Shown piece by piece: positions 40,536-49,519 of a stretch of 52,403 bases of DNA. Source of the stretch: an uncultured Eubacteriaceae bacterium (GTDB taxonomy: Bacteria > Bacillota > Clostridia > Lachnospirales > CAG-274); contig CAMMIW010000016.1 of NCBI GenBank assembly GCA_946497035.1, positions 1 through 52,403 on the forward strand. The letters run 5' to 3'. The first letter of the stretch is position 1; every line of letters begins with the position of its first letter. The position numbers and the translations under genes are program-made. A model generated the notes under the pieces. It saw only the letters and a program-made list of their open reading frames with translations. It did not search any database and was not told the DNA's origin.

Positions 40536-41603
40536 CTATTTTAAACTTTCTAAATATTTTGTATCTATTTTTGCCTCATCAAATGTAGCCATATTTTTAA
40601 ACATAGCAACAGATGCATCTATTATAGAAAACATTAAAGGACAACCACTACCCTCTCCTAACCTCATTTTTAAATCTAAATATGAAGGTAGCTCTATTTC
40701 TTTTTGAGCTAATATATAGCCCTTTTCCATAGATTTATGAGATAAAAATATATAATCTTTAATGTTTTCATTTAATTTTATAGCACATAAAGCAGATACT
40801 ATAGCTATAAACCCATCTACAACAACAGGTATTTTGTTATAAGCACAACCAATATATACACCTATCATTGCACCTATATCAAATCCACCTACCTTTTGTA
40901 TAATATCTATAACATCATTTTTATTAGGTTTATGTTTTTCTATAGCATTTTTTATTAAATTTACTTTTTTATTATAAGCATCTTTTGTAAGACCAGCACC
41001 TACACCAACTACATTTTCTATTTCATCTAAACTTAAACCAAGTAAAGATGCTAAAATAGCACTACTTGTAGTAGTATTTCCAATACCCATCTCACCTGTA
41101 CCTATTATTTTATATCCATCTTTTTTAGCTTTATTTACAAGCTCTATACCAACATTTATAGCTTGTATAGCTTCTTGTCTAGTCATAGCCTCTTTTTTAG
41201 CAAAATTATTTGTAGATTTTCTTATTTTTTTATTTATGAGATTAGGGTGACTTATATCACATTTTATACCTACATCACATACTATAACATCCACGTTAAA
41301 CTGTTTTGCTATAACAGCTACACCTGTTTTACCTTCTAAAATATTAATAGTTTGTATAGCTGTTACCTCTTGCGGGGTAGATGCTACACCTTCTTCAAAA
41401 ATACCATTATCACTAGCCAAAACTATAATAGCCTTTTTATCTACATTTACATCTAAAGTATTATAAATACTACAAAGTTTAGCAGATATTTCTTCAAGCT
41501 CTCCCAAGCTACCTAATGGCTTTGCTAAAAAATCTATATGATCTTTTGCTTTTTCATAATATTTTATATTTACTTTTTCTATATTTTTTAAATAATTTTC
41601 CAT
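40536..41603 (-). CDS. cobT: nicotinate-nucleotide-dimethylbenzimidazole phosphoribosyltransferase
   Basis: 355 residues. Conserved stretches include DFLAKPLGSLGELEEISAKL, VLASDNGIFEEGVASTPQEV, GTGEMGIGNTTTSSAIL, VGVGAGL and MRLGEGSGCPL with the catalytic glutamate. It makes the alpha-ribazole phosphate for the lower ligand. It is the first gene of the cobalamin operon. ATG 41603 is preferred because TAGGTGAT lies just upstream; an in-frame GTG at 41612 falls inside that site. The leader carries a cobalamin riboswitch and terminator. Confidence 0.92.
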   Translation of the reverse strand: MENYLKNIEKVNIKYYEKAKDHIDFLAKPLGSLGELEEISAKLCSIYNTLDVNVDKKAIIVLASDNGIFEEGVASTPQEVTAIQTINILEGKTGVAVIAKQFNVDVIVCDVGIKCDISHPNLINKKIRKSTNNFAKKEAMTRQEAIQAINVGIELVNKAKKDGYKIIGTGEMGIGNTTTSSAILASLLGLSLDEIENVVGVGAGLTKDAYNKKVNLIKNAIEKHKPNKNDVIDIIQKVGGFDIGAMIGVYIGCAYNKIPVVVDGFIAIVSALCAIKLNENIKDYIFLSHKSMEKGYILAQKEIELPSYLDLKMRLGEGSGCPLMFSIIDASVAMFKNMATFDEAKIDTKYLESLK

Positions 41604-41612
41604 AATAATCAC

Positions 41613-41640
41613 CTAAAAAAGCTTTAGGATACCCTAAAGC
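41613..41640 (-). terminator. riboswitch terminator before cobT
   Basis: On the minus strand GCTTTAGG (41640-41633) pairs with CCTAAAGC (41628-41621) around a short loop and is followed by six T, 10 bp upstream of the cobT ribosome binding site. AAGCTTTAG (41738-41730), just 3' of the aptamer, is complementary to the distal arm and could act as antiterminator. Confidence 0.8.
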
Positions 41641-41744
41641 TATAACTTTCTATATATTGTATTAAAATAAAAGTATTAATACTTATAAATAGATACGTTA
41701 TAAACCTTAATCCCCTGTAAGTTTTAAAACTAAAGCTTGAAAAA

Positions 41745-41910
41745 TTTTGGCAGGTATTCCGACTAAGACTTCAACATTTATTTAAACCTTCCCAGTATAA
41801 CCCAGTGGCATATATAAATAAACTATTTCATCACGGCAGCAAGGACTGTTTAAGATTTACACTTAATTCCCTTTTAACGTTAATAAAAACGAACCATCAA
41901 GCCTATCTTA
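41745..41910 (-). ncRNA. cobalamin riboswitch
   Basis: Read on the minus strand, the landmarks are present in order: GGTTCG, GGGAA with AAGTGTAAATC, ACAGTCCTTGCTGCCGTGA, GCCACTG (41809-41803), a CTGGGAAGG segment, and the B12 box AGTCGGAATACCTGCC (41764-41749). These follow the adenosylcobalamin-class consensus closely. The element precedes cobT, so the whole downstream operon should be turned off by cobalamin. Boundaries are approximate. Confidence 0.93.
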
Positions 41911-41931
41911 TATTTAAATGTTAGTTTTTTT

Positions 41932-41960
41932 ATTATACACATACTATCAAATATTGTCAA
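41932..41960 (-). promoter_or_regulatory. promoter of the cobalamin operon
   Basis: On the minus strand TTGACA (41960-41955) and TATAAT (41937-41932) match the consensus perfectly with 17-bp spacing. Transcription would begin near 41925, just 5' of the aptamer. Confidence 0.85.
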
Positions 41961-41996
41961 CTATTTATAAATTTTTAAAGGATAAATCAAAATATT

Positions 41997-42689
41997 TTAA
42001 AACAATGCTATTTCATCTATTTTCATAGTTTCATTTACATCTATTATACCAAAATGACTTTCCCAAAATAGATGAATTTTAAAATTTATCGGTAAAAACA
42101 TTCCTATTACGAAGTTTATTTTTTTAAGCTCTTCTTCTGTTTCTTCTTTATCTATATACACTAAATATTCGTTTATATAATCATTGCTAGCATAAACTAT
42201 AGATTTTTTATATAAAGTTCGCATTATCTGCTTAAATAAAAATAGTGAGCTACCACAATTATATAACTTTATAACAAAACAAAATATTAAGTATACTTCA
42301 TCTTTATTAAAACATTTGAGAGCTTCTATATTTTGTTTGCTATAAAAATTATTTAATATTTCTTTTAAAACAAATTTATAATAATATTCCTTTTTGCTAT
42401 ATCCTTGTCTTAAGTCTATTTGTATCATATATTGCATAAATATATCAAAAAAATATTCTCTCATTTCACAATATTTTTGTAAATTTATGTCAAATAAATC
42501 CATAAATATGTCTTGAAATCTATATAAAGGATTTACTTCTATAGTATGTTCTTCTATTTTTCTTGCGTTTATATCTTCAAAAGCAACCTCCATATAGGGG
42601 CTACCATATCTTGTCGGAATATATTTTAAATTTTCTCTTTTTATATTACTTTTATCAGCTTTTATAGCAACTTCCCAAGTATAATTCAT
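41997..42689 (-). CDS. hypothetical protein (230 aa)
   Basis: I do not recognise a domain with confidence. The protein is soluble, without signal or membrane segments. It begins MNYTWEVAIKADKSNI, followed by PTRYGSPYMEVAFEDIN and EVNPLYRFQDIFMDLFD, then a largely helical middle with many aromatic residues, and it ends with an FLPINFKIHLFWESHFG segment. Similar proteins of unknown function are, as I recall, found in other clostridia. It lies 85 bp after the DUF4261 gene on the same strand and may be co-expressed with it. TAGGAG precedes the ATG. Confidence 0.65.
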   Translation of the reverse strand: MNYTWEVAIKADKSNIKRENLKYIPTRYGSPYMEVAFEDINARKIEEHTIEVNPLYRFQDIFMDLFDINLQKYCEMREYFFDIFMQYMIQIDLRQGYSKKEYYYKFVLKEILNNFYSKQNIEALKCFNKDEVYLIFCFVIKLYNCGSSLFLFKQIMRTLYKKSIVYASNDYINEYLVYIDKEETEEELKKINFVIGMFLPINFKIHLFWESHFGIIDVNETMKIDEIALF

Positions 42690-42774
42690 TTTTTTCTCCT
42701 AATAGATATTTTATTTATTATATAACCTATAAAAAGAGATTACTTTTATATTAAAAATAAACTCTATTTCAATT

Positions 42775-43632
42775 TTAGATCATCTCTATTTTTAAAGTAT
42801 TTATAGGCAATATAAGCCCTTTCCCATAAGAAATTTTACATTTTTGTTTTTCTGTAAAGCCAATAGTTTCTCCCTCTTTTAAAGTTATATTTTGAGTTAT
42901 AACATAATTAGCCACATTCATAGTAAAATCTTGTATTTTTCTAAACTCTATATTACCACCCAAAACTTCTATTTCATCTTTATTAAAGTTATTCATACCA
43001 ATAGTATAACTACAATTTATATTGTCATTATTTTTATATAAACCAAACCATACCAAATTGTATATAGGAAATTCTTCAGAATTTATCATATCAGCACATT
43101 CAAAATAAAAGCTAGGTTCATATGTAATAGAATTAAGATATATAGCCAAAGTGTTTTCACTTTTACAAATAGTTGAAAGAACTTTCACAAATATTATGCT
43201 CTTTTCAATTATTGTAGTATTACCTAAAACAGCTACCAATAAATGAGCTTTATGTTTTTCTACTTGTTTTAAAGCATCTTTCCACATAAAATTATATGGT
43301 GCATTTTTTTCTGCCTCTTTGTTAGGTATAGGCGCTGGCATTAAACTAACGGTAACTAATGTATTACCAACATAAAAAGTTAAAATATCTTCTTTGTTAC
43401 TTTCTTCTACTAAATCTATATTCCAATATTTTTTAAAATTAGATTTAAACTCTTTTTTATTAAATTTAATTTCTTTTAACAATGAAAAACCTACTAAATT
43501 TTTGCCAGACACATTTTGATTTTTATTTTGTTGTATATTTTCTTTATTTTTTTCAATATTTTCTTGTTTGTTTGTTTGTTGATCTGCTAAAGTATCATTA
43601 TTTTTCTTTTTAAAAAAATTAAATAAACTCAT
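42775..43632 (-). CDS. DUF4261-domain protein
   Basis: 285 residues. The N-terminal 45 residues are low-complexity and rich in Asn, Gln and Lys (KKKNNDTLADQQTNKQENIE), a flexible linker. The rest fits the DUF4261 family: VSLMPAPIPNKEAE, WKDALKQVEKHKAHLLVAVL, YEPSFYFECADMI and NLVWFGLYKN, then ISYGKGLILP. The family has no known biochemical role and recurs near secretion and polymorphic-toxin loci. Here it lies between tex and a 230-residue unknown. AAGGGAGAT precedes the ATG. Confidence 0.7.
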   Translation of the reverse strand: MSLFNFFKKKNNDTLADQQTNKQENIEKNKENIQQNKNQNVSGKNLVGFSLLKEIKFNKKEFKSNFKKYWNIDLVEESNKEDILTFYVGNTLVTVSLMPAPIPNKEAEKNAPYNFMWKDALKQVEKHKAHLLVAVLGNTTIIEKSIIFVKVLSTICKSENTLAIYLNSITYEPSFYFECADMINSEEFPIYNLVWFGLYKNNDNINCSYTIGMNNFNKDEIEVLGGNIEFRKIQDFTMNVANYVITQNITLKEGETIGFTEKQKCKISYGKGLILPINTLKIEMI

Positions 43633-43658
43633 AAAAATATCTCCCTTTTAAATACTAT

Positions 43659-45767
43659 TTATATTTTCATTGAAAGTGCTATTCTCTTTTTATCAATATC
43701 AACAGATAATATTTTAACATCTATAATATCAGACACACTAACAATTTCTAAAGGGTGTTTAATAAATTTATTTGTCATTTCAGATATATGAACTAAACCA
43801 TCTTGATGCACCCCAATATCCACAAAAGCACCGAAATCTATAACATTCCTAACAGTACCTTTTAAAATCATACCTTCTTTTAAATTTTCCATAGTTAAAA
43901 TATCACTTCTAAGAACAGGTGCAGGCATTTTATCTCTTGGATCTCTACCTGGTTTTTCTAATTCTTTTATAATATCTATCAATGTAGGCTCTCCCACATT
44001 AAGCTCTTTGGCCAATTTATGTATATCTATATTTTGGCTAATTTTATTATCTAATTTATTTATATCTAAATTTAATTTTTTAATTAAATTATTAGCTATA
44101 TCATAGCTTTCAGGGTGTACAGATGTATTATCTAATATTTGTTCTCCATCTGCTATTCTCAAAAATCCGGCACATTGTAAAAATGCTTTAGGTCCTAATT
44201 TATTTACTTTTAAAAGCTCTTTTCTGTTTTTAAATTTACCATTTTCTTCTCTATACTTAATAATATTTTTTGCAACAGATGAAGATATACCAGATATGTA
44301 AGATAATAAAGGAGCAGATGCAGTGTTTAAATCTACACCTACATTATTAACACAGCTTTCCACAACACCTTCTAACATTTCAGATAGCTTTTTTTGGTTC
44401 ATATCGTGTTGATATTGACCCACACCAATACTTTTAGGGTCTATTTTTACAAGCTCGGCTAAAGGGTCTTGTAGCCTTCTACCTATGCTAACAGCACTTC
44501 TAAGGGCTACATCATAATCAGGAAACTCTTCAGCCCCAAGCTTTGATGCCGAATATACAGAAGCACCTGCTTCATTAACTATAATATAAAATAAAGGCAT
44601 ATTCAACTCTTTTATTAAATCTACCACAAATAGCTCACTTTCACGAGAAGCAGTACCATTACCAATAGCTATAATCTCTACATAATATTTTTTTATATAT
44701 TGGGATAATATTTTTTTAGCTTCTTGTATTTTATCCTCCATATTGGTTGTAGGGTAAATAACACCTGTTTGCAAAACATTACCTATACCATCTATAACCG
44801 CTATTTTACACCCTGTTCTAAATCCAGGATCTATAGCTAAAACTATTTTATCTTTTATAGGTGGTTGCATTAAAAGTTGTTTTAAATTTTCACCAAAAAC
44901 TTTAATAGCACCTTCTTCAGACTTTTCTGTTAAATAGTTTCTAATTTCTCTTTCTATTGATGGTGATATAAGCCTTTTATAGCTATCTTCTATAGCATCT
45001 ATTATATATTTACTATTATTTTTTAATATTTTAGATTGTAATATTTTTAAAATATCTTCTACAGGCTCTTCTATTTTAACATTTAAAAATTTTTCTTTTT
45101 CACCTCTATTAATAGCTAAAACTCGGTGATCAGCTATTTTATTTACAGGTTCTTTAAACTCATAATACATCTCATAAACAGAAGGTACTTCTTTATTAGC
45201 TTTTGTAACAATAAGCCCTTTTTTTATAAATTCTTTTCTTATAATAGCTCTAAAATCTGCATTATCAGATATAATCTCTGCTATAATATCTTTAGCACCA
45301 TTAATGGCATCTTCTATTGTTTGTATATTTTCATTTAAATATTGTTTAGCTATATCTTCTATGTTATCATCTCTATCTTGAGCTAAAATAATGTTAGCTA
45401 AAGGCTCTAAACCTAGCTCTTTAGCTATAGTTGCTCTTGTTCTTCTTTTTGGTCTAAAAGGCCTATATATATCCTCTATTTCTGTTATAGTTGTAGCTTT
45501 ATCTATAGAAGATATTATTTCGTCAGTTAAAAGGCCTTGTTCTTCTATAAGATTTTTAGTTTGTTCTTTCTTTTCTTCTAAATTTCTAATGTAATTAAGC
45601 CTATCAAAAAACTCTCTTAAAATTTGATCATCTAAAGCCCCTGTCATTTCTTTTCTATATCTAGCTATAAAAGGTATAGTGTTGCCTTCATCTATTAGTT
45701 TTATTATATTTTCAACATAAATACTTTTTATATTAAATTCTTGTTGTAAAATTTCTATTATATTCAT
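43659..45767 (-). CDS. tex: Tex-family RNA-binding transcription accessory protein
   Basis: 702 residues, about the family length. An N-terminal HTH-rich Tex domain (FIARYRKEMTGALDDQILRE, then YRPFRPKRRTRATIAKELGL) leads to the YqgF/RNase H-like fold (VLAIDPGFRTGCKIAVID). Next come a helix-hairpin-helix pair (ISSSVAKNIIKYREENGKF) and a C-terminal S1 domain (GTVRNVIDFGAFVDIGVHQD). Tex binds nucleic acid and RNA polymerase and affects ribosome turnover and gene expression. It appears intact. Confidence 0.93.
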   Translation of the reverse strand: MNIIEILQQEFNIKSIYVENIIKLIDEGNTIPFIARYRKEMTGALDDQILREFFDRLNYIRNLEEKKEQTKNLIEEQGLLTDEIISSIDKATTITEIEDIYRPFRPKRRTRATIAKELGLEPLANIILAQDRDDNIEDIAKQYLNENIQTIEDAINGAKDIIAEIISDNADFRAIIRKEFIKKGLIVTKANKEVPSVYEMYYEFKEPVNKIADHRVLAINRGEKEKFLNVKIEEPVEDILKILQSKILKNNSKYIIDAIEDSYKRLISPSIEREIRNYLTEKSEEGAIKVFGENLKQLLMQPPIKDKIVLAIDPGFRTGCKIAVIDGIGNVLQTGVIYPTTNMEDKIQEAKKILSQYIKKYYVEIIAIGNGTASRESELFVVDLIKELNMPLFYIIVNEAGASVYSASKLGAEEFPDYDVALRSAVSIGRRLQDPLAELVKIDPKSIGVGQYQHDMNQKKLSEMLEGVVESCVNNVGVDLNTASAPLLSYISGISSSVAKNIIKYREENGKFKNRKELLKVNKLGPKAFLQCAGFLRIADGEQILDNTSVHPESYDIANNLIKKLNLDINKLDNKISQNIDIHKLAKELNVGEPTLIDIIKELEKPGRDPRDKMPAPVLRSDILTMENLKEGMILKGTVRNVIDFGAFVDIGVHQDGLVHISEMTNKFIKHPLEIVSVSDIIDVKILSVDIDKKRIALSMKI

Positions 45768-45784
45768 TTATATAACCTGCCTTA

Positions 45785-46297
45785 TTATTGTATTTCCTTA
45801 ATAGTATCATCAAATATGCCATAAAATTTATAAGTTATTTCGTCTGAAAAATCTATTAATAAAAATGTACAAACGGTAAATCCTCTAGGTGAAGATATAC
45901 TACCTGGGTTTAATATTAAAATATCATTTTCTAAACAAGCTAATGGTTTATGCGTATGGCCATATAAACCTATTTTAATATTTAATTCGTTAAGTTTATA
46001 ATAAAGCCTATCTATACCAAAGTATACGTTATATTGATGGCCGTGAGTTAAAAATATTTTATAATTTTTAATATTAACTATTTTTTCTTCTGGTACATTT
46101 GTGCTCATAAAATCGTTATTACCTGCCACATATAAAAAACATTTATCTTTATAAAGATTTATAAGCTTATTTTCTATATCTTCTACATAATCACCTAAAT
46201 GGATTATTGTATCTACTTGGTCTTTAAAATTTTTTATAGCTTTAGTCATATTTTGAATATTTCCATGGCTATCGCTAAATACTAATACTTTACACAT
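45785..46297 (-). CDS. YfcE-type metallophosphoesterase
   Basis: 170 residues. Metal-binding blocks are FSDSHGN, HLGDYVED, AGNNDF, THGHQYNV and GHTHKP, the complete calcineurin-like set of the YfcE/MJ0936 family. ILNPGSISSPRG is the family signature. It hydrolyses phosphodiesters in vitro; the biological substrate is unclear. It lies 4 bp after the rdgB-type gene, a pairing seen in many Firmicutes. Confidence 0.88.
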   Translation of the reverse strand: MCKVLVFSDSHGNIQNMTKAIKNFKDQVDTIIHLGDYVEDIENKLINLYKDKCFLYVAGNNDFMSTNVPEEKIVNIKNYKIFLTHGHQYNVYFGIDRLYYKLNELNIKIGLYGHTHKPLACLENDILILNPGSISSPRGFTVCTFLLIDFSDEITYKFYGIFDDTIKEIQ

Positions 46298-46301
46298 AAA
46301 A

Positions 46302-46892
46302 TTACATCATTTCTTTTAATATTTTTTTCATTTGTTCTAAAGCTTTTCCTCTATGGCTTATTTTATTTTTTTCTTCTAAAGAAAGTTGGGCAGATGTTTT
46401 TTCAAGATAAGGAATATAAAATATAGGATCATAGCCAAAGCCATTTTCTCCTTTCATTTCATAGCCTATAATACCTTCTATAGTGCCTATTGTTGTAATA
46501 GGTTCTTTATTTGGAATAGCTAATGCTATAACACTAACAAACCTAGCAGTTCTTTTTTCTTCTTCAATATCTTTTAAAAGCTCTAATATTTTAGCATTTT
46601 TTATTTCATAAGGGGTATCTTCTCCCATATATCTAGCAGAATATACACCAGGCTCACCATTTAAATAATCTATTTGTAAGCCAGAATCATCTGCCAATAC
46701 AGTTTTATTTGTAATTTTCATTATTTCTGTAGCTTTTTTTATTGCATTTTCTTCAAAGGTTTTTCCATCTTCTAAAATATCTATATTTAAGCCTATTTCT
46801 TCTATAGATTTTACAGTATAATCGTTACCTAAAATAGCTTGTATCTCTTTAATTTTACCTTTATTTTTAGTAGCAAAAATTATTTCTTTCAT
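46302..46892 (-). CDS. rdgB: RdgB/HAM1-family XTP/dITP diphosphatase
   Basis: 196 residues. The signature ATKNKGKIKEI opens the protein. VLADDSGLQIDYLNGEPGVYSARY holds the catalytic acidic residues, and GENGFGYDPIFYIPYLEKTSAQL and KISHRGKAL complete the family motifs. It removes deaminated purine triphosphates such as dITP and XTP before they enter DNA. That complements the adenine-deaminating operon elsewhere in the window. Confidence 0.93.
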   Translation of the reverse strand: MKEIIFATKNKGKIKEIQAILGNDYTVKSIEEIGLNIDILEDGKTFEENAIKKATEIMKITNKTVLADDSGLQIDYLNGEPGVYSARYMGEDTPYEIKNAKILELLKDIEEEKRTARFVSVIALAIPNKEPITTIGTIEGIIGYEMKGENGFGYDPIFYIPYLEKTSAQLSLEEKNKISHRGKALEQMKKILKEMM

Positions 46893-46960
46893 AGTGTAAG
46901 CTCCTTAAAATTATTATGTTATATTTATTTTATAATAATTTTATAAGCTAGTCAATAAAA

Positions 46961-47473
46961 TTAGTTTTTCTGATTAATTAAATGTACATTTTGATTATAA
47001 TCCATAATTTCTAAGTCTTCTCTTGTATATTTAAAAACTAGGCTTCCTTGTGGCAAAACTTTAAATTTGCCATCTATTAAAAAGGTAACAGATTTTATAT
47101 CTTCAAATTGAAAGCAGGTATGTAAAATTAACCTTATAAGATTAATTTCATAATGGCTTCCCCCACCATAGTTTTCAATTTCTTTGTTAAAGTTTATATA
47201 TAAATCGTTGTTTATTATTTTTGCACCTAAAATTTTTGTACCTTTAGGTATATATCCACCTCTATTGTGAGTATCATAAAAATAAGTTGTTAATATTAAT
47301 TTAATTTTTTCTTCTTTCATAAAATCTCCTAAAATTAAATATTCATCAAACATTAAGCTTTCTTCAAAATTATTTTCTAAATAATATATTTTACAAAGTT
47401 CTTGGCCATTTACAATAATATTATTATTAAAAATGCAAGCTAATATTAAAGATATTGCATAACCTTTTTTCAT
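46961..47473 (-). CDS. GerMN-domain exported protein
   Basis: 170 residues. An N-terminal signal-like segment (about 4-20, GYAISLILACIFNN) is followed by a short linker and one GerMN domain: IKLILTTYFYDT, GYIPKGTKILGAKIINNDLYI, then INLIRLILHTCFQFEDIKSV and FLIDGK. GerMN domains occur in GerM and in lipoproteins of spore-forming Firmicutes, and may bind peptidoglycan or partner proteins. The predicted signal lacks a clear lipobox cysteine. GAGGTGAT precedes the ATG. Confidence 0.72.
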   Translation of the reverse strand: MKKGYAISLILACIFNNNIIVNGQELCKIYYLENNFEESLMFDEYLILGDFMKEEKIKLILTTYFYDTHNRGGYIPKGTKILGAKIINNDLYINFNKEIENYGGGSHYEINLIRLILHTCFQFEDIKSVTFLIDGKFKVLPQGSLVFKYTREDLEIMDYNQNVHLINQKN

Positions 47474-47874
47474 AATAAATCACCTCATATTTATTGTATT
47501 TTATTAAATATAGGGATTCAATATAATTTAAATACAAAATTATTATTAAAATATGTAATATTACATATAATATTACATTATAAAAATATATACGACTGCA
47601 AATATTAAATAATTTTAATATTTTATAAATTTTCATCACTTTATACATATAGTATTTTACAAAACCACTATAAATTATTCTAAATTAAAATATAATAATT
47701 TATAATTATACATATTTTAAATATTTTTGTTTAATATTTTAATATATAACAAAATAATTATAAAAATTTGTTTAATATTTTTTTATGTTTATTTATACAT
47801 AAAATATTTATATAGCCATAATACCAAAATTGTTATATAATACAAATTATTAAATTTTTATAGGAGGAAATATA
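47474..47874. other. AT-rich divergent intergenic region
   Basis: About 400 bp without a supportable gene. Notable are an AT-only 10-bp hairpin (47600-47609 with 47614-47623), a 15-bp exact direct repeat TTTGTTTAATATTTT at 47726-47740 and 47767-47781, and a TATAAT at 47836-47841 that may be the -10 box of the DUF969 operon, without a good -35 box. An open frame on the minus strand here has no ribosome binding site and looks like random AT-rich sequence. Confidence 0.5.
47726..47781 (+). repeat. 15-bp direct repeat upstream of the DUF969-DUF979-pcp operon
   Basis: TTTGTTTAATATTTT occurs twice, 41 bp apart start to start (about four helical turns), roughly 100-150 bp upstream of the first gene. 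It could be a pair of regulator sites, although AT-rich repeats also arise by chance. Confidence 0.4.
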
Positions 47875-48552
47875 ATGGAACTGATAAAACTTTTAGGCAT
47901 ACTAATAATAATTATAGGTTTTGCCTTAAAAAAAGATGCTATACTAATAATTATTTCTTCTGCTATTGTTACCGCATTAGTTGGAGGCTTAGGTATTAGT
48001 GGCCTTTTAGATGTATTAGGTAGTAGTTTTGTAAAAAATAGAAGTATAGCAATATTTATTATAATAATACTTGTTACAGCAACTTTAGAAAGAAATGGCT
48101 TAAAAGAAGTTGCCAAAAAGTTGATTAGTAAAGTAAAAAATGTATCTTCTGGTACTATAATTGGTATATATGCAATAATGAGAGGCTTTTTCTCTAGCCT
48201 TAATGTATCTTTTGGTGGTGTTGCTGGTTTTGTTAAACCTATTATATTACCTATGGCTATAGGTTCAGTAGAAGCAAAAGTTAAAAAAGCAAATGAAAAC
48301 CACGTGGAAGAAATTAAAGGTATGTGTTCATCTTCAGAAAATATTGGTAATTTCTTCTGTAATGTACTTTTTATAGGTAGCCCTGGTGCATTACTAGTTC
48401 AAAGTAAATTAGAAGATTTAGGCTACCAAGTATCTTTAGTAGATTTAGCTAAAGTTGAAATACCTGTAGCTATAGTAGCTCTTGTTTTAGGTGTATTATA
48501 TTATTATTTTAAAGATAGAATGCTTTATAAAAAATATTATATAGATAAGTAG
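47875..48552 (+). CDS. DUF969-family membrane protein
   Basis: 225 residues, strongly hydrophobic, with about six membrane segments. Conserved parts are LLGILIIIIGFALKKDAILI, FVKNRSIAIFIIIILVTATL, RGFFSSLNVSFGGVAGFVKP and SSSENIGNFFCNVLFIGSPG. DUF969 and DUF979 proteins are always found as neighbours, and commonly with pyroglutamyl-peptidase, as here. They resemble halves of a small ion-coupled transporter. Transport of pyroglutamate or pyroglutamyl peptides is inferred from context only. The ATG follows TAGGAGGAAA. Confidence 0.85.
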   Translation: MELIKLLGILIIIIGFALKKDAILIIISSAIVTALVGGLGISGLLDVLGSSFVKNRSIAIFIIIILVTATLERNGLKEVAKKLISKVKNVSSGTIIGIYAIMRGFFSSLNVSFGGVAGFVKPIILPMAIGSVEAKVKKANENHVEEIKGMCSSSENIGNFFCNVLFIGSPGALLVQSKLEDLGYQVSLVDLAKVEIPVAIVALVLGVLYYYFKDRMLYKKYYIDK

Positions 48553-48560
48553 GTGAAAAA

Positions 48561-49502
48561 ATGTCATTTTTTACAGATCCAAATATAACATTAGATACAA
48601 AATTATTAGAATTACTCTATATGTTTATGGGGGTAATTTGTTTATATACAGGCTTTAAAAATTTAAAAGATGAAACAAATAAACATAGAGTAGGAACAGC
48701 TACTTTTTGGATTTTATTAGGTATAGTTTTAGCTTTTGGACGTTGGTTACCAAGCAAAGTTAGCGGTGCTTTAATAATAGCTCTAACGTTACCTACCATT
48801 TTTAAAAGAGTTGGTGTTGGTGAGAAAAAATCTATACCACAAGAAAAAATTGAAGAATATGCAAATAAAATAGGTTTAAAATTATTTTTACCTGCTCTAT
48901 CTATGGGGATATTTGCTATTATATTTGCCTTATTAGGTAGCAATGCTTTAGTTGGTATTGGTGTTGGTGTTATTGTTGGTATTATGTTATTAATGTTTTA
49001 TTCAAAAGATAATACTATTAAAGTATTTTTTAACGAAGCTGCAGATACATTAACTATATTAGGACCTTTAAGCTTAATGCCTATACTTTTAGCTAGCCTT
49101 GGTGCTATATTTGAAAGTGCTGGTGTAGGAGAAGTTATATCAAAATTAGTTTCTTATATAGTGCCTGAAGGTAACATTACAGTTGGTATAATTGTATTTG
49201 CTCTTGGTATGGTTATATTTACAATGATTATGGGTAATGCTTTTGCCGCGATAACAGTTATGTTAGCTGGTGTTGCTGGACCTTTTGTTTTACAATATGG
49301 TGCAGATCCTGTTATTATTGGTATGATAGGTTTAACAGCAGGTTATTGTGGTACATTATTAACACCTATGGCAGCTAATTTTAATATATTACCTGTTGCT
49401 ATGCTTGATATGAAAGATAGATTTGGTGTTATAAAAAATCAGTTTTTACTTGCAGTTTGTTTATTAATTTTCCAAATAATATATATGATAACTTTTAGTT
49501 AA
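48561..49502 (+). CDS. DUF979-family membrane protein
   Basis: 313 residues, about eight to nine membrane segments. It begins with DTKLLELLYMFMGVICLYTG and contains GRWLPSKVSGALIIALTL, FTMIMGNAFAAITVMLAGVA and GYCGTLLTPMAANFNILPVA. The re-entrant-looking MGNAFAAITVM and GTLLTPMAANFNI segments resemble ion-transporter-superfamily substrate sites. It starts 8 bp after the DUF969 gene and probably forms one complex with it. Confidence 0.85.
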   Translation: MSFFTDPNITLDTKLLELLYMFMGVICLYTGFKNLKDETNKHRVGTATFWILLGIVLAFGRWLPSKVSGALIIALTLPTIFKRVGVGEKKSIPQEKIEEYANKIGLKLFLPALSMGIFAIIFALLGSNALVGIGVGVIVGIMLLMFYSKDNTIKVFFNEAADTLTILGPLSLMPILLASLGAIFESAGVGEVISKLVSYIVPEGNITVGIIVFALGMVIFTMIMGNAFAAITVMLAGVAGPFVLQYGADPVIIGMIGLTAGYCGTLLTPMAANFNILPVAMLDMKDRFGVIKNQFLLAVCLLIFQIIYMITFS

Positions 49503-49519
49503 TAAGGAGGATTTATTTT

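Noticed and set aside
47427..47648. Open frame of 73 codons on the minus strand overlapping the GerMN gene start
   Set aside because: No ribosome binding site, composition of random AT-rich sequence (mostly Ile, Tyr, Leu, Asn), and it overlaps the well-supported gene start at 47473.
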